Assembly (NCBI GenBank): GCA_040384645.1
Contig: JAZKIX010000245.1
Coordinates: forward strand, 1 to 22,378
DNA: 22,378 bases
Direction of reading: 5' to 3'
Origin: JAZKIX01 sp040384645
Lineage (GTDB): Bacteria > Pseudomonadota > Gammaproteobacteria > Burkholderiales > Burkholderiaceae_D
Made by a program: the position numbers and the translations under genes. Shown piece after piece: positions 15,704 to 22,378 of this stretch. Below the pieces are notes generated by a model. The model searched no databases, was not told the origin of the DNA, and saw only the letters and a list, made by a program, of their open reading frames with translations. Position 1 is the stretch's first letter; the number at the start of each line of letters is the position of its first letter.

Positions 15704-16276
15704 ATGCAAAACCGCTTTTTGCTGACTCGGAAAATTAACGGCTGTGCCCTCATCGCTGCTTTCCTAGCCGTTCCCGTCATGGCCGCCGTGCTCAAAACAG
15801 ATGCCGCCAAAAGCAGCGTTGGCGTCACTTTCAAGCAAATGAATGTACCAGTCGAAGCCAAGTTCAAGAAATTTAGCGCCAAAATCGACTACGATCCAAG
15901 CAAGCCTGACCGTGCGAGTGCCAATGTCGATATCGACATCACCAGCTTCGATCTGGGCGATACCCAATACAACCAGGAAGTATTGAAAAAAGAATGGTTT
16001 AACGCTGCCCAATTCCCTAAAGCGAGCTTCGTTTCCAGCGCAATGAAAGTGCTGGCTGCCGATAAGCTGCAAGTGAACGGCAAGCTCACCATCAAAGGCA
16101 AGACAACCGATGTGAGTTTTCCCCTGACGGTAAAAAAAGACGGCGTCAACCAAGTATTCGACGGCGCGCTGCCGATCAAACGGCTAGCGTATCGAATTGG
16201 TGAAGGTGACTGGGAAGATACCAGCATGGTTGCCGACGAAGTCACCATTAAATTCCATGTTGTCGCAGCACCCTGA
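15704..16276 (+). CDS. YceI-family periplasmic lipid-binding protein (copy 1)
   Basis: A 190-aa secreted protein. The signal peptide (MQNRFLLTRKINGCALIAAFLAVPVMA) is followed by a YceI-type lipocalin-like barrel: AKSSVGVTFKQMNVPVEAKF, DIDITSFDLGDTQYNQEV, WFNAAQFPKASFVSS, LTIKGKTTDVSFPLTV and DWEDTSMVADEVTIKFHV. Family members bind polyprenoid or quinone-like lipids in the periplasm. AAGGA lies upstream of ATG 15704. It follows the cytochrome gene by 114 bp and precedes a second, diverged copy. The two copies differ in the loop details, so they are old paralogues and not a recent duplication. Confidence 0.9.
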   Translation: MQNRFLLTRKINGCALIAAFLAVPVMAAVLKTDAAKSSVGVTFKQMNVPVEAKFKKFSAKIDYDPSKPDRASANVDIDITSFDLGDTQYNQEVLKKEWFNAAQFPKASFVSSAMKVLAADKLQVNGKLTIKGKTTDVSFPLTVKKDGVNQVFDGALPIKRLAYRIGEGDWEDTSMVADEVTIKFHVVAAP

Positions 16277-16355
16277 TTGCATCAAGCAGCACTGATTTGC
16301 CAATTTGGCCGTTGACGCAAGACGGCCTTTCCACCTTTCACAAAAAGGAAACACC

Positions 16356-16925
16356 ATGAAATTCAAGCAACTCATCGTCACCCTGATCGCCGCCAGCGCT
16401 ACCTCCGCTTTCGCGCAAACCTACAATATCGACCCGACCCACACCTTCCCAAGTTTTGAAGCCGACCACTTTGGCGGCATCTCCATCTTGCGTGGCATGT
16501 TTACCAAGACCAGCGGCACCGTCAAACTCGATGCGGCGGCAAAAACCGGCGCGCTCGACATCGTCATCGAAGCCGATTCCCTGATGTTCGGCAACGCCAA
16601 TTTGACCAAGCATGCCAAAGGCGCCGACATGTTCGATGTCGAAAAATACCCCACCATTACGTATAAAAGCAAATCCTTTACGTTCGATGGCGGCAAACCG
16701 GTCGCTGTCGACGGTGACTTGACACTGCATGGCGTGACCAAGCCGGTCAAGCTGACGATCAATAAATTCAAATGCTTCCAGCATCCAATGCTAAAGCGTG
16801 AAGTCTGTGGCGCCGATGTCGCTGCCGAATTCAAGCGTTCCGATTTCGGCATCAACTATGGCTTGCCAACTTTTTCACCTGAAGTACGACTTTTAATTGA
16901 AGTTGAAGCAGCCAAAGCTGATTAA
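16356..16925 (+). CDS. YceI-family periplasmic lipid-binding protein (copy 2)
   Basis: A 189-aa secreted protein. ATG 16356 follows AAAAGGA and starts a clean signal peptide (MKFKQLIVTLIAASATSAFA, cut before QTYNIDP). The barrel landmarks are TYNIDPTHTFPSFEADHFGG, LRGMFTKTSGTVKLD, HAKGADMFDVEKYPTITYKS, LTLHGVTKPVKLTINKFKC and FKRSDFGINYGLP. It is closer to classical E. coli YceI than copy 1. Two Cys (in KFKCFQHP and REVCGAD) could form a disulfide. It ends the cytochrome-YceI cluster and is followed by a strong terminator. Confidence 0.93.
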   Translation: MKFKQLIVTLIAASATSAFAQTYNIDPTHTFPSFEADHFGGISILRGMFTKTSGTVKLDAAAKTGALDIVIEADSLMFGNANLTKHAKGADMFDVEKYPTITYKSKSFTFDGGKPVAVDGDLTLHGVTKPVKLTINKFKCFQHPMLKREVCGADVAAEFKRSDFGINYGLPTFSPEVRLLIEVEAAKAD

Positions 16926-16938
16926 GCTGGCTGTGCTC

Positions 16939-16976
16939 CAATCAAAAACCCGGCAAATTTGCCGGGTTTTTGATTG
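16939..16976. terminator. Strong palindromic terminator after YceI copy 2
   Basis: A 38-bp perfect palindrome centred between 16957 and 16958: AAAAACCCGGCAAA faces TTTGCCGGGTTTTT, with A/T runs on both sides. It should stop transcription in either direction. Confidence 0.9.
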
Positions 16977-16987
16977 TTTAAGGCTCG

Positions 16988-17009
16988 AAAATACTCCCTA
17001 TAGTATTTT
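16988..17009. terminator. Small hairpin in the purported argD 3' region
   Basis: AAAATACT (16988-16995) pairs with AGTATTTT (17002-17009) around a 6-nt loop, with one more T after it. It lies between the 38-bp palindrome and the argD stop and may help end the argD transcript coming from the right. Confidence 0.5.
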
Positions 17010-17071
17010 TAAAAGCCCAGCAAAGACGTGCGGGAGAGGCGTTATTATGCAATATACCCACGATAAAACGT

Positions 17072-18318
17072 CTATTTTGCAAGGCATTGATCAAGCGCCA
17101 ACCGCAGTAAACGTCCGGCTTCCTCAATTTGCGCATCTGACACGATCAAGGCTGGTACCAAGCGAATCACATCCGGCCCCGCCACCAGCAACATTAAACC
17201 CTGCGCCTCAGCAGCAATGGTAATTTCCTTGGCGCGTCCTTTATAAGCATCGGACAAAGCCATACCGAGCAAGAGGCCGCTGCCCCGCACTTCAGAANNN
17301 NNNNNNNATAATCGGATTTAATCGACTCCAGGGTTTGTACCAACCGTGCTGCTGCCACCTTAACCCGTGCTAAAAAATCGGGCGTGTTGACGATCTCTAA
17401 TACTTTCACTGCAACCGTCGCTGCCAGCGGGTTCCCGCCGTACGTCGTGCCGTGGCTGCCGACGGAAAACGCCGCGGCAATCGATTCAGTGGTGAGCATC
17501 GCACCGACTGGATAGCCGTTGCCTAACGCTTTGGCCGTAGTCAAGATATCTGGGGTGACGCCATAAGTCATATACGCGTACAACGCGCCAGTACGTCCCA
17601 CGCCGCATTGAACTTCATCAAAAATCAATAAAGCGCCGCTCTGGTCGCACAGTGCGCGCAAGGCTTGCAAATAGGCCGCGCTGGCCGGCACCACGCCGCC
17701 TTCACCCTGAATCGGCTCGACCACCACCGCGCATACATCGTCACCAATCGCTGCTTGCGCCGCAGCGATGTCATTAAATGGAATGTGGTCGATCTGCTGC
17801 GGTAAAGGCTCAAAACCTTCGGTATATTTCGCCTGTCCACCAACCGATACGGTAAAGAGCGTGCGACCGTGAAACGAATTTAGGCAAGAAATGATCCGTG
17901 ATTTACCAGCGCCGAACTTAGTGTGAGCATATTTACGCGCCAACTTAAACGCGGCTTCATTCGCCTCAGCACCCGAGTTGCAAAAGAAGGCACGGTCAGC
18001 AAAAGTAGCCGCAGTAATCGTCTGCGCCAGACGCAATACCGGCTCGTTGGTATAGGTATTGCCGACATGCCAAAGCGTGGCCGCTTGCGCGCCCAGCGCC
18101 GCTGCTAATTGGGGATTGGCGTGACCAAGGCTGCTGACAGCGATGCCGGCGGTAAAGTCCAGATAATGCTTGCCGTTCTGGTCCCATACATCCAATCCCA
18201 GGCCGCGTACCGGCACCATCGCGCTCGGTGCGTAGGTCGGCACCATAACCTGATCGAATGTGGCGCGGGACACAGCGGCTGGCGTCGCGGCAGAGTCGGA
18301 TTTTTGCGTCGTGGTCAT
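17072..18318 (-). CDS. argD: Acetylornithine/succinylornithine aminotransferase, interrupted by an N gap
   Basis: A class III PLP aminotransferase converting N-acetylglutamate semialdehyde to N-acetylornithine (or the reverse, in arginine breakdown). ATG 18318 follows GGATGGGA. Landmarks are YLDFTAGIAVSSLGHANP, FFCNSGAEANEAA (phosphate loop), SFHGRTLFTVSVGG, VVEPIQGEGGVVPA, LLIFDEVQCGVGRTG and the PLP lysine K263 in TTAKALGNGYPVGAM. The gap at 17298-17307 separates TLESIKSDY from SEVRGSGLLLGMAL. Homologues carry about three residues here (like GLF), which needs a gap of about 8 bases and not 10, so the split is probably artefact and the protein is about 414 aa. Divergent from a MarR regulator. 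ArgD and AstC cannot be told apart with certainty. Confidence 0.9.
17298..17307. other. Assembly gap (10 N) inside argD
   Basis: Fixed-length N run. The reading frame on the two sides needs a gap of 2 modulo 3 bases, most likely 8 from the usual family spacing. Confidence 0.95.
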
Positions 18319-18433
18319 ACAATTCCCATCCTATTTTAGAGTCGCTGATTATAAGAAATTTAGACAAAGCTTGGCGCAACAATCTGCGAAAAAGACTATT
18401 CGAAAATTCTTGCAATTACATGACAAGCATTTC

Positions 18434-18461
18434 TTGAAGGCATTAAAATGCACTGTTAAAT
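18434..18461 (+). promoter_or_regulatory. Possible promoter/operator of the MarR gene
   Basis: TTGAAG (18434-18439) and TTAAAT (18456-18461) are 16 bp apart. The spacer holds the small palindrome GCATTAAAATGC (18440-18451), a possible autoregulatory site. The boxes are only partial matches. Confidence 0.3.
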
Positions 18462-18502
18462 CCCGTCAATTAATATGTTTCATTACGCAGGTGCAAGAAT
18501 GT

Positions 18503-18937
18503 ATGAGTGAACGTTATCTCCGCAGTATCCGCTTATTGGCAGAGTGCCTGCAATCCTTCGAACGCCATACCAATGAACGGATACGCCATTTTGATTTAAC
18601 GCCGCCGCAGTTTGACATCATCGCAACTTTGGGCAATACGCCCGGCATGAATTGCTCCGAGCTAGGCGAAAAAACACTGATCACCAAAGGCACCATGACC
18701 GGCGTGCTGGATCGACTAGAGAAAAAGGGCTTGCTGGAACGTAGCAGACAACTCGATGACAAACGCTATTTTTTTGTGAAATTGACCAAAGAAGGAGAGC
18801 AAGTATTTTCCACCGTTTTCCCTCAGGTCATTGAGCACGGCAAGCAATTATTTACTGACTGGAAAGAAGACGATTTTGCGGCATTGGAGACTGAACTCCG
18901 CAAGCTCAAAAACAGCATTGCGAATTCCAGTCAATAA
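18503..18937 (+). CDS. MarR-family transcriptional regulator
   Basis: A 144-aa winged-helix regulator starting at ATG 18503 (MSERYLRSIRLLAECLQSF); GTG 18491 is possible, and the longer open frame to 18260 overlaps argD and is not credible. The DNA-binding core is FDLTPPQFDIIATLGNTPG, MNCSELGEKTLITKGTMTGV (recognition helix) and LDRLEKKGLLERSRQLDDKRYFFVKLTKEG (wing). The ends form the dimer helices. It has no ligand-defining feature. Divergence from argD (184 bp between the starts) allows regulation of argD or only of itself; neither is shown. Confidence 0.88.
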   Translation: MSERYLRSIRLLAECLQSFERHTNERIRHFDLTPPQFDIIATLGNTPGMNCSELGEKTLITKGTMTGVLDRLEKKGLLERSRQLDDKRYFFVKLTKEGEQVFSTVFPQVIEHGKQLFTDWKEDDFAALETELRKLKNSIANSSQ

Positions 18938-19021
18938 CTTGCCGGTTTGACAGCCGGCTTTATGCCAATACGATTTTCCAGTCACTCGTTGCTGATCGAA
19001 ATTTGAATAAAGTTAAGCCGA

Positions 19022-19052
19022 AAAAAAACCAGCCACGCAGGCTGGTTTTTTT
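19022..19052. terminator. Bidirectional terminator between marR and secF
   Basis: A 13-bp stem, AAAAAAACCAGCC (19022-19034) against GGCTGGTTTTTTT (19040-19052), with a 5-nt loop. Convergent genes flank it, so it serves both strands. Confidence 0.92.
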
Positions 19053-19068
19053 ATTTCCCGGACGTTTA

Positions 19069-20007
19069 TTAAACTACCGCGCCATCAGTTTCGTCTTTCA
19101 CCACAATCGGCTTGATCAAATCCTCACGTTTTACACCGAGCCACATGGCAACTGCAGCTGCCACGAACACGGAAGAGTAAATGCCGAAACAAATACCGAT
19201 GGTCAGTGCGACAGCAAAAAAATGCAGGGTCGGGCCACCCAGTAATAACATCGACAACACCATCATCTGGGTGCAGCCGTGGGTAATGATGGTGCGCGAA
19301 ATGGTGCTGGTAATCGCATTGTCGATCACTTCAGTGACAGTCGATTTACGCAGCTTGCGGAAGTTTTCACGAATCCGGTCAAAAATAACCACCGACTCAT
19401 TGACCGAATAGCCCAAGACCGCCAGCACACCCGCCAATACCGTCAATGAAAATTCCCATTGAAAGAAAGCAAAGAAGCCGAGAATAATGACGACATCATG
19501 CAAGTTGGCGATGATGGCGGCGACCGCAAATTTCCACTCGAACCGAAAGGCCAGATACACCGTCACGCCGATCACTACCATGATCAGTGCCATCAAACCA
19601 TCGTGTGCCAATTCCTCACCGACCTGTGGCCCGACGAACTCGACGCGTTGCTTTTCCACCGTCGGATCTTGTGCCTTCAATGCGGCGAACACACGTTCGC
19701 TCAGTTGAGCCGATGCAGTGCCTTTTTGCTCAGGCAAACGAATCATCACATCTTGCGCGGTGCCGAAACTTTGAATCTGGCTATCGGCAAAACCCATCTC
19801 CTGAACGGTTTTACGCACCGCTTCAATATTGGCAGCCTTGGGATACCGGACCTGCATTTCAGTACCGCCGGTAAATTCGATCGACAGATGCAAACCGTTT
19901 TGCCAAAGGAAAAATACGGCGGCGACAAATGTCAGAGCAGAAACCAGGTTGAAAATCAACGCATGTTTCATGAAGGGAATGTCTTTTTTGATGCGGAAGA
20001 ATTCCAT
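19069..20007 (-). CDS. secF: Protein translocase subunit SecF
   Basis: A 312-aa inner-membrane protein that works with SecD to drive the late steps of Sec export using the proton gradient. It opens MEFFRIKKDIPFMKHALIF, the usual start, and has a first helix about 16-35, the LSIEFTGGTEMQVRY motif, a periplasmic P4 domain, FVGPQVGEEL before the second helix, and five more helices. The conserved LAVLGYSVNESVVIFDRIRE and the STISRTIITHGCTQMMVLSM motif are present, so the proton pathway looks intact. It is full length. It follows secD by 87 bp, with a strong hairpin between them. Confidence 0.97.
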   Translation of the reverse strand: MEFFRIKKDIPFMKHALIFNLVSALTFVAAVFFLWQNGLHLSIEFTGGTEMQVRYPKAANIEAVRKTVQEMGFADSQIQSFGTAQDVMIRLPEQKGTASAQLSERVFAALKAQDPTVEKQRVEFVGPQVGEELAHDGLMALIMVVIGVTVYLAFRFEWKFAVAAIIANLHDVVIILGFFAFFQWEFSLTVLAGVLAVLGYSVNESVVIFDRIRENFRKLRKSTVTEVIDNAITSTISRTIITHGCTQMMVLSMLLLGGPTLHFFAVALTIGICFGIYSSVFVAAAVAMWLGVKREDLIKPIVVKDETDGAVV

Positions 20008-20047
20008 GTTGAATCCTGTTGAATGTGTTTGTTGTCGGTATTAGGAA

Positions 20048-20088
20048 TACGCCGAGTCGAGCGTTGTCATAACGCCAAACTCGGTGTA
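20048..20088 (-). promoter_or_regulatory. Intercistronic hairpin between secD and secF
   Basis: Nested pairing: TACGCCGAGT (20048-20057) with ACTCGGTGTA (20079-20088), 10 bp with one G-T pair, then GCGTT (20061-20065) with AACGC (20071-20075). The two stems are separated by a symmetric 3/3 internal loop and capped by GTCAT. There is no T-run, so it may adjust secF level or mRNA decay. Confidence 0.55.
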
Positions 20089-20094
20089 ACAGTT

Positions 20095-21123
20095 TTATTT
20101 CGTTTCGAGCGTCGGCGTCCAGATCTGGCCGATTGCCAGCGAAGTCAATTTTTTCTTGCGGCCATACCAGAGATTGACCACGCCGCGAGAGACAAATACG
20201 GCAGAGAAGATCGAGGTCAAAATACCCAGGCAATGTACGACCGCAAAGCCACGTACTGCACCGGAACCAAAAATAAGCAAGGCCAGACCGACAATCAGGG
20301 TCGTCACGTTCGAGTCCAGAATGGTAGCCCAGGCACGATCAAAGCCGGCTGAAATCGCCGCCTGTGGCGAATTGCCCGCACGTAACTCCTCTCGAATCCG
20401 CTCATTGATCAAGACATTGGCATCGATTGCCATTCCGAGTGCCAAGGCAATCGCCGCAATCCCCGGCAAGGTCAGTACCGCTTGCAACAAGGACAACGCC
20501 GCTACCAGCAATAATACGTTCACACCCAGGGCCAGCACGCTGAATAAGCCGAACAAGCGGTAATACAACATCATGAACAGCGCAATCGCGGCAAAACCGT
20601 ACAAGGTTGAATTGAATCCTTTAGCAATCTGTTCCGCTCCCAACTGCGGACCGATGGTGCGCTCTTCGATGAATTCCATCGGGGCCGCCAAGGAGCCGGC
20701 GCGCAATAACAAGGCCAGATCGTTCGACTCATCGGCGGAGCCGCTACCGGTAATCTGGAAACGTGAGCCTAGCTCATCGCGAATGGTGGCGACGGTCAAC
20801 ACATCACCCGTGCCTTTTTCAAACAGGACGATCGCCATGCCCTTGCCGATCTTGTCGCGGGTCGCTTCACGCATCTTGCGTCCACCATCGCCATTGAGAT
20901 CAATGCCCACGGCCGGCTGCTGGTTTTGATCAAAACTGGCGGTGGCGCTCGAAATATAGTCGCCGGTAATGATCGGTTCCTTGATCAACACCACTGGTGC
21001 GCCCCGCCCTACTGTGAACAATTCAGAACCTAAGGGAATGGCCGCCTGCGTTTCCGTACCGCGTGTAACGGATTCATCGACCATCCGCACTTCCAGGGTT
21101 GCAGTACGGCCGATGATGGCCTT
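20095..21123 (-). CDS. secD: Protein translocase subunit SecD, C-terminal part only
   Basis: The C-terminal half of SecD, the partner of SecF. The readable part begins KAIIGRTATLEVRMVDES at 21123 and continues with the end of P1 (VGIDLNGDGGRKMREATRD, APMEFIEERTIGPQLGAE) and the five C-terminal helices, including IALALGMAIDANVLINERIREE and DSNVTTLIVGLALLIFGSG. Family members are about 620 aa; about 343 are here, so the first helix and most of P1 are missing. Upstream of K the frame turns to ICWSCLR, unlike any SecD, and phage-like DNA begins. The GTG at 21090 is internal and not a real start. The gene is cut by a join at 21121-21126. Confidence 0.93.
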   Translation of the reverse strand, partial: KAIIGRTATLEVRMVDESVTRGTETQAAIPLGSELFTVGRGAPVVLIKEPIITGDYISSATASFDQNQQPAVGIDLNGDGGRKMREATRDKIGKGMAIVLFEKGTGDVLTVATIRDELGSRFQITGSGSADESNDLALLLRAGSLAAPMEFIEERTIGPQLGAEQIAKGFNSTLYGFAAIALFMMLYYRLFGLFSVLALGVNVLLLVAALSLLQAVLTLPGIAAIALALGMAIDANVLINERIREELRAGNSPQAAISAGFDRAWATILDSNVTTLIVGLALLIFGSGAVRGFAVVHCLGILTSIFSAVFVSRGVVNLWYGRKKKLTSLAIGQIWTPTLETK

Positions 21124-21285
21124 GATGCACCAACTGCAAAGCCGAATGATTCAACGTCGCTGCGTGATGACGATGTAGCGCCGAACAGAATCGAAAACGT
21201 CGGCGGCGCAAACTTGTGGTATCCTGATGTACCAGTCGTCAAAGCAACGAATGGTCACACGTCAAAACTTTATTGCGATATGTAA
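21124..21285 (+). CDS. C-terminal end of a phage-like protein (partial)
   Basis: From the secD break point a + strand frame runs DAPTAKPNDSTSLRDDDVAP, NRIENVGGANLWYPDVPVVK, ATNGHTSKLYCDM, then TAA at 21283-21285. It has no start in the window and shares its base composition with the phage-like gene that follows 43 bp later. The Asp/Asn-rich, loop-like sequence suits a structural protein tail. No family is recognised. It is read as a gene cut by the scaffold join, with its first part missing. Confidence 0.5.
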   Translation, partial: DAPTAKPNDSTSLRDDDVAPNRIENVGGANLWYPDVPVVKATNGHTSKLYCDM

Positions 21286-21328
21286 TCGCGATACAGTTCA
21301 GAAACAATCAAAGCAAAGGTGTTAGATA

Positions 21329-21942
21329 ATGACAGTTACACGCGCAAGTCTTGCGAACATGGATGCAGTTGAAGAAGCAGCATTGTTGGATGCGCTTAAT
21401 GATGCTGTTATCGCGAACCTTGGACCGGAACAAGTATTCGGCGGCGCAACCGGCGAAAACAGTATCACCATTCCTGCAAACCTTGCTGATGCGCTTTCGT
21501 ATATCGTCAACGGTGTTGGCGATTTGATTGTGATCGACACGACAACCGGCGCAATCGTCTACACGTTCAGCGCAGCAGTGCGAGTCAACATTGCAGGCAG
21601 TGCGCAAATCGGAAACGCCACCGCCGACTTGNNNNNNNNNNTACCGATCAGTGCGCTGCGTTAGTGCAAACATTTTCCACTGCTGATAGAACACATGCGG
21701 CGCGCACTGCAACCGCAATCACTGACAACAGCGGTGGTGCCGCTGCCGATGGTACGATTGCTGCAATCACATTAACAGAACCTGCAAACCTTGCGGCGCA
21801 GACTGTTATCAATGCGCAACTCGCAGCAGCAATCAAGGAACTGGCAACCGGTTTCAATCTGTTGCTGGCCGATGTCGCAGATACTGCTGCGTTCGCGAAC
21901 TCGATTGCAGACGACTTGCAGGAAAAAGGTATTTCGGGATAA
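21329..21942 (+). CDS. Ala-rich phage-type structural protein, interrupted by an N gap
   Basis: AAAGG (21315-21319) precedes ATG 21329. The first part reads MTVTRASLANMDAVEEAALL and ends at GNATADL before the gap; after it the frame TDQCAALVQTFSTADRTHAA continues to GISG and TAA. A gap of 2 modulo 3 bases joins the two frames, giving about 202 aa or slightly more. The stretch TDNSGGAAADGTIAAI, then a helix with repeated Ala and Asn, recalls small virion or tail-associated proteins of tailed phages that carry TDNSGGTASGT-like motifs. This is from memory and not from a search. There is no signal peptide or enzyme motif. It sits between two other phage-like reading frames on the same strand. Confidence 0.6.
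21632..21641. other. Assembly gap (10 N) inside the phage-like gene
   Basis: Fixed-length N run. The frames on its two sides differ, and a gap of 2 modulo 3 bases would join them. Confidence 0.95.
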
Positions 21943-21975
21943 TCATTGTGTAATCCGCTTGCACAATGTTTGTTT

Positions 21976-22014
21976 ACAACGCCTACAGTGGTCTGATAAC
22001 ACTGTAGGCGTTGT
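21976..22014. terminator. 15-bp perfect stem between phage-like genes
   Basis: ACAACGCCTACAGTG (21976-21990) pairs perfectly with CACTGTAGGCGTTGT (22000-22014) around a 9-nt loop. It comes 34 bp after the structural-type gene and before the next start. The T-run is missing, so it may be a phage terminator needing help or an mRNA-processing site. Confidence 0.65.
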
Positions 22015-22041
22015 CGTATAGTAACAATGAAAGGAATCATG

Positions 22042-22378
22042 ATGCACTACATTGTCGGCAAGTTGCTAGCGGTTGTTGTGTTGCTAACAATCGGTGAACA
22101 AATTCATACAATGGATTTGTCGAAAGATACGCGAGTCAAGTACATCAATCCTGATGGTAGCTGCGTCCAGCTTTCAATCGGGCTTGCAGGCATTCACGCT
22201 AACGTACCAGTCGCTGCGCGCTTACCATTTAATAGCGAATTTGGTCCCGGTATTCGCGGTGGAAGTGGACCGGATCGCGTTACAGCGTATTGCGATAAAC
22301 GACATATCGCAGCGTGGAATGTGACTGGACCGCAGACAATCAAATGGATGGAATACGGTTGCAGAACTGGACGATTTC
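22042..22378 (+). CDS. Secreted phage-like protein, possible Cys-peptidase core (partial, open at the window end)
   Basis: AAAGGA at 22030-22035 favours ATG 22042 (in-frame ATGs at 22027 and 22039 also exist). A hydrophobic start (MHYIVGKLLAVVVLLTIGEQ) looks like a signal peptide or anchor. Then come YINPDGSCVQLSIGLAGIHA, GPGIRGGSGPDRVTAYCDKR and HIAAWNVTGPQTIKWMEYG. A Gly-Ser-Cys-Val at the head of a helix followed by a GG loop and a second Cys/Trp region recalls papain/C39-like proteins in which that Cys (C41) is the nucleophile. The His that would complete the site would lie beyond 22378, so activity cannot be judged. No stop codon is reached. Confidence 0.5.
   Translation, partial: MHYIVGKLLAVVVLLTIGEQIHTMDLSKDTRVKYINPDGSCVQLSIGLAGIHANVPVAARLPFNSEFGPGIRGGSGPDRVTAYCDKRHIAAWNVTGPQTIKWMEYGCRTGRF

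Noticed and set aside
1..22378. CRISPR arrays, tRNA or rRNA genes
   Set aside because: I saw no regularly spaced repeats, no cloverleaf with a conserved TTCRA loop, and no rRNA-like sequence.

Overview
The window looks like one scaffold of a draft genome from a betaproteobacterium. PurB next to a GST, cytochrome b561 with two YceI proteins, a Fiu/PiuC/PepSY iron cluster and SecD-SecF all fit Burkholderiales, possibly Oxalobacteraceae; the genus cannot be fixed from sequence alone. Four runs of exactly 10 N (7457-7466, 11241-11250, 17298-17307, 21632-21641) are scaffolding gaps of nominal length. Each lies inside a gene, so three genes appear frameshifted that are probably intact.

Layout. 1-1421 (+): the end of an unknown gene, two small unrecognised genes and an ABM-domain monooxygenase. 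1615-6390 (-): an operon of OmpR-type response regulator, hybrid histidine kinase and an extracellular sugar-type binding protein with no transporter genes beside it. 6616-6790 (-): a decayed 3' piece of a short-chain dehydrogenase. 6813-10681 (+): an iron-uptake operon with a promoter overlapping a Fur box, a TonB-dependent catecholate-type receptor, a PiuC/YbiX hydroxylase and a PepSY-type membrane protein. 10895-11995 (-): an orphan PstS-like protein with an assembly scar. 12035-12792: mostly gene-free, with a tandem 22-bp repeat and a terminator. 12793-14951: divergent GST (-) and purB (+). 15038-16925 (+): cytochrome b561 and two secreted YceI-family proteins. 17072-18318 (-): acetylornithine aminotransferase, divergent from a MarR regulator (18503-18937, +). 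19069-21123 (-): secF and the C-terminal half of secD.

At about 21121-21126 secD stops matching its family in mid-protein, and the rest (to 22378) is + strand phage-like sequence: the tail of one gene, an Ala-rich virion-type protein and an open-ended secreted protein with a possible Cys-peptidase core. The simplest reading is a chimeric scaffold join; a real insertion into secD is less likely.

I do not see a clearly new biological system. The best candidates for follow-up are the regulator-kinase-binding protein operon, the phage-like end fragment and the unassigned small genes at the left edge.
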